From Actinomycetota bacterium (GTDB taxonomy: Bacteria; Actinomycetota; Acidimicrobiia; Spongiisociales; UBA11373), in the NCBI GenBank assembly GCA_030688105.1, contig JAUYIV010000096.1:1-5091 (forward strand): a DNA stretch of 5,091 nucleotides. The letters are read 5' to 3'. Made by a program: the position numbers and the translations under genes. Of this stretch, positions 1 through 4,873 are shown piece after piece. The notes under the pieces are model-generated. The model made no database searches. It saw only the letters and a program-made list of their open reading frames with translations, and was not told where the DNA came from. Position 1 is the first letter of the stretch. Every line of letters begins with the position of its first letter.

Positions 1-21
1 ACCCTTCGGTAACGTCACGGC

Positions 22-1461
22 ATGCCCGCCATCCCCCCGACGCGCCGGATCTACGGGAACCGGACCCTCAACCTCCGGTCGATTCGTGCCATCGGGTACG
101 ACATGGACTACACGCTGATCCATTATCGAGTCGACGAGTGGGAGCGGCGCGCCTTCGAACACACCCGGGAACGGCTCGGCGACGCCGGCTGGCCGGTGGA
201 TGACCTCGCCTTCGATCCCGAATCGGTGATCCGCGGCCTCACCATCGACCTCGAACTGGGCAACCTGGTCAAGCCCACCCGATTCGGGTACGTGATCAAG
301 GCGGCTCATGGGACGCGCTTCCTCGAATTCGATCGGCTCCGCCGCGACTACGAAGGGACCGCCGTGGACCTGTCGGAAGAGCGCTGGGTCTTCCTCAACA
401 CTCTCTTCTCCCTATCCGAGGCTTCCCTGTTCGCTCATCTGGTCGACCTGTTCGACGAGGGCAAGCTCCACGGAGTCCACGGCTATGCCGAGGTGTACGG
501 CGCCGTCAGGTCGACCCTCGACGCGGCCCACATGGAGGGCCGGCTCAAGCAGGACATCCTCACCGACCCGGATCGGTTCGTGGTCCCGGACCCCGACATC
601 GTCCTCGCCCTGCTCGACCAGAAACACGCCGGCAAGCGCCTGGTGCTCATCACCAACTCCGAGTGGGACTACACCCGGCGCATGATGGCTTACGCCTTCG
701 ACCGGCACCTGCCCGGCGGCACCAGCTGGCGCGACCTGTTCGACGCGGTCATCGTCTCCGCGGCGAAGCCGGCCTTCTTCACATCGACGAGGCCGCTCTA
801 CAGAGTCATCGACGAAGAGCACGGTCTGATGCGCCCCAATGTCGGGGACCTCGAGCGCGGTGCTGTGTTCGTAGGCGGATATGCCACCCAACTCGAGGCC
901 CATCTCGGCCTGAGCGGCGACCAGATCCTCTACGTGGGCGACCACCTGTACTCGGACGTCTCGGTCTCCAAGGCCTTGCTGAGATGGCGGACCGCCCTCA
1001 TCCTCCGGGAGCTGGAGACGGAGATCGAGGCCGCCCAGGCATTCGAGCCATCGGAGCGAAAGCTCCTCGAGCTCATGGCGAAGAAGACCGGGCTCGAGAG
1101 CGACCTCGCCGACGCCCGCCTGGCCCGCCAGCGCGCCGCCCGCGGTTACGCCCCGTCGGATACCGATGACGGTGTCGACGCGCGCATCGACGCCCTCAGG
1201 CGCGACCTCGCCCGCCTCGACGATGAGATCGCCCCCCTGGCGATCGCCGCCGGGGAACTCCGTAACGCGGCGTGGGGGCCGCTCATGCGATCGGGGAACG
1301 ACAAGAGCCTCTTCGCACGCCAGGTCGAGCGATACGCCGACGTGTACACGTCACGGGCATCGAACTTCCTGCCGGCCACGCCGTTCGCATACCTGCGCGC
1401 CGCTCGCGGCAGCCTGCCCCATGAGGTTCACGGCCCACCGCCCACGGTCGACAGCAGCTGA
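22..1461 (+). CDS. HAD-superfamily 5'-nucleotidase (HAD-IG / cytosolic purine 5'-nucleotidase-like)
   Basis: A 479-residue soluble protein, predicted to remove the 5' phosphate from nucleoside monophosphates in the cytosol. All HAD catalytic motifs are present: motif I DMDYT (D27 nucleophile, D29 acid/base, T31), motif II ITNS (T211), motif III AAKP (K249) and motif IV GDHLYSD (D307, D312). The DMDYT, TNS, KP and GDH..SD pattern and the C-terminal stretch (FARQVERYADVYTSRASNFL about 431-450, then LPHE about 465-468) match the eukaryotic cN-II-like branch rather than small HAD phosphatases. Residues about 328-412 are charged and helical, probably a coiled-coil insert, with a disordered Asp/Gly patch near 376-386. 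There is no signal peptide. The start is well fixed: an in-frame TAA lies at 10-12 and ATG 22 is the first start after it, although no good Shine-Dalgarno is visible. It converges with the small minus-strand gene 30 bp away. The family call is firm; the substrate (IMP/GMP or other) is not shown by sequence. Confidence 0.93.
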   Translation: MPAIPPTRRIYGNRTLNLRSIRAIGYDMDYTLIHYRVDEWERRAFEHTRERLGDAGWPVDDLAFDPESVIRGLTIDLELGNLVKPTRFGYVIKAAHGTRFLEFDRLRRDYEGTAVDLSEERWVFLNTLFSLSEASLFAHLVDLFDEGKLHGVHGYAEVYGAVRSTLDAAHMEGRLKQDILTDPDRFVVPDPDIVLALLDQKHAGKRLVLITNSEWDYTRRMMAYAFDRHLPGGTSWRDLFDAVIVSAAKPAFFTSTRPLYRVIDEEHGLMRPNVGDLERGAVFVGGYATQLEAHLGLSGDQILYVGDHLYSDVSVSKALLRWRTALILRELETEIEAAQAFEPSERKLLELMAKKTGLESDLADARLARQRAARGYAPSDTDDGVDARIDALRRDLARLDDEIAPLAIAAGELRNAAWGPLMRSGNDKSLFARQVERYADVYTSRASNFLPATPFAYLRAARGSLPHEVHGPPPTVDSS

Positions 1462-1492
1462 CCACCTGGGACGGTCGATCTTCACCGTGGTC
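1460..1492. terminator. Weak inverted repeat in convergent gap, possible bidirectional terminator
   Basis: GACCAC at 1460-1465 can pair with GTGGTC at 1487-1492; a competing 5-bp stem ACGGT/ACCGT lies inside (1471-1475 with 1484-1488). The repeat spans the whole gap between two convergent stop codons, the usual place for a shared terminator. The stem is short, the loop is long and no T-run follows on either strand, so this is a weak call based mainly on position. Confidence 0.25.
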
Positions 1493-1734
1493 TACGAGGG
1501 CCGGCCGAAGGTCAGCCGTACCAATGTCGCCGGCGGCGCATCGCCGGGGTCGACGACCACCTCGACGGTGTAGCCCTCCAGCTCCACCGGTACTCCCGCC
1601 CGGCGCAGAGCGTCCGCACCGTCGCCGGCACCGGCCGCGGCCTCCGCGATGATCCTCCTGACGTCCTCCCGCATCCCCTCTCGCATCCACGGATGGTGGC
1701 CGTCCGGTGTCTCGGCGCCGTTCAAGCACCACAA
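1492..1734 (-). CDS. Small protein of unknown function (about 80 aa)
   Basis: I do not recognise the family. The reading frame has clear G/C-biased third positions and a plausible composition, unlike the frames overlapping it. The N-terminal half is helical and charged (MREGMREDVRRIIAEAAAG, about residues 17-35); a helix-like ADALRRAG follows; the C-terminal third alternates like beta strands (VELEGYTVEVVV, then ATLVRLTFG). There is no signal peptide or membrane segment, so it is probably cytosolic. The start is uncertain. TTG at 1734 is used here because AGGCGG (plus-strand 1746-1751) lies about 11 nt upstream; ATG at 1686 would give 64 residues but lacks a good ribosome site. The same frame stays open and coding-like upstream to a TGA at 1783-1785 with no ATG, GTG or further TTG. 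It is convergent with the nucleotidase. The 165-bp upstream gap has an AT-richer patch around 1781-1806 where a promoter could lie. Confidence 0.6.
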   Translation of the reverse strand: MWCLNGAETPDGHHPWMREGMREDVRRIIAEAAAGAGDGADALRRAGVPVELEGYTVEVVVDPGDAPPATLVRLTFGRPS

Positions 1735-1858
1735 AAGGAACGAGACCGCCTCGCGCTCATCGGAGAGGGTGCATCGGGGGAATCATCCTAAGAATCCCCA
1801 ATTGTCACCCCCGGCGCCCCCTCGAATGAGCGCGACCTGGCGTTTCGCCTGAGTGACC

Positions 1859-1887
1859 CGGACGACGCCGCGATGAGGCGTCGGCCG
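1859..1887 (-). terminator. Hairpin after the Thr-rich protein gene, likely terminator
   Basis: CGACGCC (1863-1869) pairs perfectly with GGCGTCG (1877-1883) around a 7-nt loop. After one A/G mismatch the stem continues with CGG (1859-1861) and CCG (1885-1887), giving ten pairs in all. It begins 13 nt downstream of the TAG stop of the minus-strand gene at 1900-2691, the expected position for a terminator of that gene. No T-run follows, which is common for terminators in high-GC actinobacteria. The structure is seen directly; its function is inferred. Confidence 0.45.
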
Positions 1888-1899
1888 AAGAGCCATGAA

Positions 1900-2691
1900 C
1901 TACTCAACCGCCGCGCCGAGAGTGATCCGCCGGCGGATGCCGGGAACACCGAACCCAAGGAGAAAGGCGACCCCCGGCACGATGAGAGCCTGGCCGCTGG
2001 ATACGAGCGCTTCGAGGAGGGCGTCGAAGATCACGAGTGGAGACAGGACCACATCGACCACTGCCGGCGGAAGCACCGGTGACAGGAGATGATGCAACCC
2101 GTCGGACATGGTCCCGGCGCCGGCGCGGGACGCCGCGTCGCCGTCGGACACGTCGTCATACGGCTGGCCCTCGAGCAGTGCGACCACGCCGGCCATCGGG
2201 GGCGACAGCGATTCCGCATCGAGCACCTCTAGGCCCTGCGACCCTGGTGGCGCCGGCCCGGCCGGCGTCGAGCCAGGGGTGCTGGGCGGGAGCCCACCAT
2301 CGTCGCCGCCGGCGACCGTCGTGCTCGTGGTGGCGGGTGCGGTCGTCGTGGTGGCGGCCACTGTCGTGGAGGTGGTCGACCTGGTGGTAGACGTGCACTC
2401 GTCGCCATCGCCGCAACTGCCGGGCTGAGTCGTCGTCGTGAGCAGGGTCGGCAGCGTGATCGGAAGCAGGGTGGTCGAGGTCGTCGTCGAAGTCGTCGTC
2501 GAGGTCGTCGTCGTTGTGAGCAGGGTCGGCAGGGTGATCGGAAGCAGCGTCGTCGAGGTCGTCGTCGTTTCGCCTCCGTCGCCACCGATCGGAGGCAGCA
2601 GGGGCAGATCGATGACGGGCAAGCCCAATGCCGCTGCAGGGGCACTCACGATCAGCGCGATCACCAGACATCGGATGGCGCCGCGGATCAT
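1900..2691 (-). CDS. Exported Thr-rich repeat protein with C-terminal membrane anchor
   Basis: A 263-residue protein predicted to be secreted and held at the cell surface; function unknown. Numbering from ATG 2691: signal peptide 1-21 or 1-23 (basic MIRGAIR, hydrophobic CLVIALIV, then SAPAAA); mature N-terminus LPVIDLPLLPPIGG; Thr/Ser-rich low-complexity linker about 42-127 containing STTLLPITLPTLLTTTT twice (46-62 and 72-88) and two Cys (C93, C99) that could form a disulfide; Pro/Gly-rich stretch 130-152; a more ordinary, possibly folded segment 153-233; hydrophobic helix about 235-252 followed by RRR, which looks like a transmembrane anchor with a short cytoplasmic tail. No LPXTG motif is present. 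ATG 2691 was chosen because it begins the signal peptide, with GGGAG very close upstream. The frame stays open upstream to 2841, but those 50 residues would bury the signal sequence. Divergent from the histidine kinase. Such Thr-rich linkers usually carry a domain away from the membrane or through the wall and may be glycosylated; that part is inference. Confidence 0.8.
   Translation of the reverse strand: MIRGAIRCLVIALIVSAPAAALGLPVIDLPLLPPIGGDGGETTTTSTTLLPITLPTLLTTTTTSTTTSTTTSTTLLPITLPTLLTTTTQPGSCGDGDECTSTTRSTTSTTVAATTTTAPATTSTTVAGGDDGGLPPSTPGSTPAGPAPPGSQGLEVLDAESLSPPMAGVVALLEGQPYDDVSDGDAASRAGAGTMSDGLHHLLSPVLPPAVVDVVLSPLVIFDALLEALVSSGQALIVPGVAFLLGFGVPGIRRRITLGAAVE
2438..2567 (-). repeat. Two 52-bp direct repeats inside the Thr-rich linker, in a (GTC)n tract
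   Basis: Copies at 2438-2489 and 2516-2567 differ at three positions by my alignment and are offset by 78 bp, exactly 26 codons, so the frame is kept. Each encodes the Leu/Pro module TTLLPITLPTLLTTTT on the minus strand. Between and around them the plus strand is a GTC/GTT triplet run encoding Thr/Ser. The near identity points to recent tandem duplication or slippage of one module. Confidence 0.85.
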
Positions 2692-2780
2692 GGCTCCCAG
2701 GAAGCCATCGGCCTTAGGGCCTCGGCCATCAGTCGGACAAGAGCCACTCAGGGCGGGGGACTTACGTGGAGCCGGGTGTC

Positions 2781-2868
2781 GCCGGTCTCCGGCTTGCCGA
2801 CCCATGTATGGATCTTCGGTGCCGGATCCCTCCGATCTCAAGGATCAACGGCGTAGCGCCGATTGATC
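2781..2868 (+). other. Two stem-loops upstream of the histidine kinase start
   Basis: Stem-loop A: GCCGG (2781-2785) and CCGGC (2789-2793) around TCT. Stem-loop B: GATCAACGGCG (2843-2853) pairs with CGCCG (2857-2861) and TTGATC (2863-2868), giving 11 pairs with a 3-nt loop (TAG) and one bulged A at 2862. Stem-loop B ends 8 nt before the GTG at 2877. It could be an RNA structure controlling translation of the kinase, an attenuator-like hairpin, or a DNA operator serving the divergent pair. The structure is directly visible; the role is not known. If translation began at 2766 the element would lie inside the coding region, which the codon usage there makes less likely. Confidence 0.5.
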
Positions 2869-2876
2869 TAGTCATC

Positions 2877-4304
2877 GTGAGTGGATCCTCGGGCACGCTT
2901 CGGGGGGAACCGGCCCGCGCCCTCCTTGGCGGCGGTGCGATCGCGCTCGCCGGCCTGATGGCGGCTCTCGCCCTCGTATACACGAACGCGTCTGGGGTCG
3001 TGGAAGTGGCAGACCAGGCGCGGACGCAGCAGGCCGCCGAGTCCGCCCTGGGCGCCGGCGCGACGGCCCGCAATGCGATCGGGCAGGCGCTCCTCCTCGC
3101 TCAGGGTGATTTCGACCCGTCGGTCTCGGCGGCGGCGATCGACGAGGCCCGCGTCATCCTCCAGGAGTTGGAGACGCGGGTTCGTTCCCTGGCCGAGTCG
3201 ACGCCCTCGGAAGCGCTGGTCGGAGCTGCACAGAATGTCTCCGTCCAGGCTTGGGCGGTACTGAACCTGATCGAGGATGGCGACCTGGACGCGGCCGGTC
3301 TGGCGGCCTCCGGGCCGGCGACCGAGGCTTTCCAGGATCTGAGCCGCGAACTCACCTCGATTCGCGGCGAGGCCGCCCAAGCGATCGCACAGGAGGCGGC
3401 CAAAGCGGGCTCGGTGGCCACGGCCAGTCGGTTCACGGTGGCGTTCTTCGTGCCCACGATCGCGGTCGGCTTGAGTCTGGTGCTCGTCCGCAAGCGCCGG
3501 AAACGCGAGCTGCTGGCCGCGGAACTCGAGCGGGAGCGGACCATCAACCGCTCCAAGGATCAGCTGATCGCCAACCTGTCCCACGAGCTCCGCACGCCGC
3601 TCACCGGCATCTACACATCCGCGCTCACCATAGAAGACACTGGATTCGAGGACCTCGAGGTGGCCAGAGAGCTCAACAGCATGATCGTGGACCAATCCGC
3701 CGACCTGAACCGGATGGTCGAAGACCTGCTGGTCTCCGCCCAAGCCGACGCTGGCCGCCTCTCGTTCGATCTCAAACCGATCGATCCCGTCGCCGAGATC
3801 GAGAGCGTGGTCAAGGAACTCAGCCGTCTCGGAACGACGATCCGGGTACAGGCAGAACCCTCGCTCGTGATCGCGGACGGGGGACGGCTGCGTCAGCTGC
3901 TTCGAAACCTCGTCTCGAACGCCGTCCGACACGGGGGGTCGGCGGTCGAGGTACTCGGCGCCCCCAGCAGGAACGGGTATGCCATCCGGGTCGAAGACGA
4001 TGGCCCCGGGGTCCCCGAGGAGATCGAGCGGCGTCTCTTCGAGCGATTCGTGCATCAGGGCGACCGGCCGCTCATCGTGGGCAGTGTCGGCTTGGGGCTG
4101 GCGATCACCCGGGTACTCGCCGAGCACATGGGTGGTCGAATCGATTACCGGCGCGAATCCGGCCGCACCATCTTCGAAGTCCACCTCCAGCGCGCCATCG
4201 ATGATGGCGCCGCGGTGCCCCCGGCTCCCTGGACGGCGCCCGATGCGCTCATCGACGACGAGTCGGCCGACCCCAGCGAGGTGTCGAGCACTCAGGGGCA
4301 GTGA
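2877..4304 (+). CDS. Membrane sensor histidine kinase, orphan in this window
   Basis: A 475-residue two-component sensor that autophosphorylates on His and passes the phosphate to a response regulator not present here. Domains from GTG 2877: short cytoplasmic N-terminus with two Arg; TM1 about 16-35; an Ala-rich, all-helical extracytoplasmic region about 36-185, probably a four-helix bundle; TM2 about 186-204 followed by RKRRKR; a short charged helix with no recognisable HAMP domain; HisKA with H-box SHELRTP (H236, E237); HATPase_c with N-box NLVSNAVRH (N344, N348), G1 box DDGPG (D374), F-box LFERF (F388) and G2 box GSVGLGL (G405, G407). All catalytic boxes are intact. A disordered acidic tail covers about 443-475. 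Start choice: GTG 2877 gives a short positive-inside N-terminus but lacks a Shine-Dalgarno. GTG 2766 has GGGGGA 5 nt upstream and would add 37 residues, and ATG 2808 would add 23, but codons across 2766-2876 (GTA, CTA, ATT, TCA) are unlike the gene body and the stretch contains strong stem-loops. The ligand is unknown. Confidence 0.9.
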   Translation: MSGSSGTLRGEPARALLGGGAIALAGLMAALALVYTNASGVVEVADQARTQQAAESALGAGATARNAIGQALLLAQGDFDPSVSAAAIDEARVILQELETRVRSLAESTPSEALVGAAQNVSVQAWAVLNLIEDGDLDAAGLAASGPATEAFQDLSRELTSIRGEAAQAIAQEAAKAGSVATASRFTVAFFVPTIAVGLSLVLVRKRRKRELLAAELERERTINRSKDQLIANLSHELRTPLTGIYTSALTIEDTGFEDLEVARELNSMIVDQSADLNRMVEDLLVSAQADAGRLSFDLKPIDPVAEIESVVKELSRLGTTIRVQAEPSLVIADGGRLRQLLRNLVSNAVRHGGSAVEVLGAPSRNGYAIRVEDDGPGVPEEIERRLFERFVHQGDRPLIVGSVGLGLAITRVLAEHMGGRIDYRRESGRTIFEVHLQRAIDDGAAVPPAPWTAPDALIDDESADPSEVSSTQGQ

Positions 4305-4335
4305 TCCATCTGCGAAACGACTCGGGGAGCCGCCG

Positions 4336-4391
4336 CAACGGGCAACCGGCAACGGGCGACGGGCGACGGGCAACGGGCAACGGGTAAGGGG
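4336..4391. repeat. Tandem heptamer repeat, CAACGGG type, about 8 units
   Basis: Exact 7-bp register: CAACGGG 4336, CAACCGG 4343, CAACGGG 4350, CGACGGG 4357, CGACGGG 4364, CAACGGG 4371, CAACGGG 4378, then a degenerate TAAGGGG 4385. The repeat begins 31 bp after the kinase stop and lies in the convergent gap. It is a short-unit tandem repeat, likely variable in copy number between strains. It is not CRISPR: there are no spacers. The last two units run into the hairpin at 4382-4398. Confidence 0.95.
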
Positions 4392-4398
4392 CTTACCC
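4382..4398. terminator. Compact hairpin between convergent genes, likely shared terminator
   Basis: GGGTAAG (4382-4388) and CTTACCC (4392-4398) form a perfect 7-bp stem around a GGG loop. It lies between the kinase stop (4304, plus strand) and the RHH gene stop (4432, minus strand), 33 bp from the latter, so it can end transcripts from both sides. No T-run follows on either strand. Its left arm is built from the last heptamer repeat units. Confidence 0.5.
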
Positions 4399-4431
4399 TC
4401 GATCACGGTGCGAGCCTGTTGTTGCACGCTC

Positions 4432-4656
4432 TCAATCGAATGCGCTGCGGACCGGCTCGGCAAGGTCGGCGTTCTCTTGGAGACCGATGGCATCGCTGAG
4501 CAGGCGGTGGACCAGGACACTCACACTGACGCCATCTGCCCTGGCCATGCGGCGGAGCACCCGGATGAGATCGGCGGGGAGCCGTGCGTCGAGTCGCTCC
4601 CTCGGGTGCTCCCAGTCCGGAGCCACCGGTTGTCCCCAGTCGGCGAGTTCATACAT
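4432..4656 (-). CDS. Small ribbon-helix-helix (CopG/Arc-like) DNA-binding protein
   Basis: A 74-residue protein predicted to bind DNA as a dimer through a paired beta ribbon. Residues 20-27 (ERLDARLP) form the ribbon strand, with alternate residues R21, D23 and R25 placed to contact DNA bases. Residues 28-41 (ADLIRVLRRMARAD) are helix 1, and DGVSVS leads into helix 2 (about 44-58, SVSVLVHRLLSDAIG). A 19-residue polar N-terminus and a short acidic tail flank the fold. ATG 4656 is chosen over the upstream in-frame ATG at 4758 because GAGG (plus-strand 4664-4667) lies 7 nt upstream and the extra 34 residues are basic and not family-like. The 20-bp palindrome at 4668-4687 abuts that ribosome site and suggests autorepression. 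RHH proteins of this size are often antitoxins, but I find no toxin gene beside it in the window. The RHH fold is a confident reading; its target and role are inferred. Confidence 0.78.
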   Translation of the reverse strand: MYELADWGQPVAPDWEHPRERLDARLPADLIRVLRRMARADGVSVSVLVHRLLSDAIGLQENADLAEPVRSAFD

Positions 4657-4663
4657 GGTTACG

Positions 4664-4667
4664 CCTC
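4664..4667 (-). promoter_or_regulatory. Shine-Dalgarno that decides the RHH start
   Basis: GAGG on the minus strand, separated by 7 nt from ATG 4656. It fixes the 74-residue form of the RHH protein. It directly touches the edge of the palindrome at 4668, so anything bound there, or an RNA hairpin formed by it, would hinder ribosome access. Confidence 0.6.
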
Positions 4668-4687
4668 GAATCACATGGATGTGATTC
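4668..4687. promoter_or_regulatory. 20-bp palindrome, probable operator of the RHH gene
   Basis: GAATCACAT (4668-4676) and ATGTGATTC (4679-4687) are perfect 9-bp inverted repeats around a GG centre. The element ends 12 bp upstream of the RHH start codon and is markedly AT-richer than the surrounding DNA. RHH regulators normally bind symmetrical sites in their own promoters, so it is most likely the autoregulatory operator. In RNA it would form a 9-bp hairpin next to the ribosome site only if the stem closed over a 2-nt loop, so 7-8 pairs is more realistic. The DNA-operator reading is favoured. Confidence 0.72.
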
Positions 4688-4694
4688 ACCGAAC

Positions 4695-4700
4695 AAGGTA
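4695..4700 (-). promoter_or_regulatory. Candidate -10 box for the RHH gene
   Basis: TACCTT on the minus strand fits the actinobacterial TANNNT pattern and would place the start of transcription near 4688, at the edge of the palindrome, leaving a leader of about 32 nt. No convincing -35 box is present 17 bp further upstream. The call rests mainly on position. Confidence 0.25.
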
Positions 4701-4761
4701 GCCACTCGACGCGCGGTTGGCGCGGATTTTCGCGCGCCGCGCGCGATCTCGTGGTCATGCG

Positions 4762-4776
4762 GAGGCGACTCGCCTC
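4762..4776. repeat. 15-bp perfect palindrome in the intergenic region
   Basis: GAGGCGA (4762-4768), centre C, TCGCCTC (4770-4776). As RNA it gives a 6-bp GC-rich stem with a 3-nt loop. It lies in the 217-bp gap between the DsrE-family gene, which ends at 4874 on the minus strand, and the RHH gene, both minus. It could be the terminator of the former, without a T-run, or a protein-binding site. Apart from this, the RHH promoter region and a GC-rich CGCG-laden stretch (4709-4746), I see nothing in the gap. Confidence 0.4.
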
Positions 4777-4873
4777 ATCGAGCTCCCCCCTGGTTCCAGT
4801 GTCCCGCGAGACTATCGGCCCCCCGTCTCCGGGTCGCGGACCGAGGCTCGCCGAGTCACTGGCTCTGCACTCG

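Noticed and set aside
1283..1732. Minus-strand open frame of about 149 codons overlapping the nucleotidase end and the small gene
   Set aside because: It has an Arg/Gly-rich composition with no pattern and overlaps the conserved C-terminus of the nucleotidase.
1785..1808. Promoter for the small gene: GTGACA (1808-1803) and TAGGAT (1790-1785) on the minus strand
   Set aside because: Each box looks reasonable alone, but the spacing is only 12 bp, too short for a normal sigma factor. An AT-richer patch is there, but I cannot support a specific promoter.
2691..2841. Longer N-terminus for the Thr-rich protein
   Set aside because: It would place 50 polar, Arg/Pro-rich residues before a clear signal peptide; ATG 2691 fits export.
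4336..4391. CRISPR-like array
   Set aside because: The 7-bp units are directly adjacent with no spacers, so this is a simple tandem repeat.
2868..4520. Long open frame (about 550 codons) on the minus strand opposite the kinase
   Set aside because: It is an antisense shadow of a gene with strong G/C third positions. The plus strand encodes all kinase boxes, and the minus translation shows no domain logic and crosses two gene ends.
3979..4701. Plus-strand open frame across the kinase end, the heptamer array and the RHH gene
   Set aside because: It passes through a tandem repeat and is out of frame with the kinase; the RHH frame on the opposite strand has a ribosome site and a recognisable fold.
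4719..4738. GGCGCG/CGCGCC hairpin with a T-containing loop
   Set aside because: It lies in a stretch made almost entirely of CG dinucleotides, where such pairings are expected by chance.
4432..4873. Toxin-antitoxin pair
   Set aside because: Only the RHH protein is supported; the adjacent 217 bp holds no plausible toxin frame.
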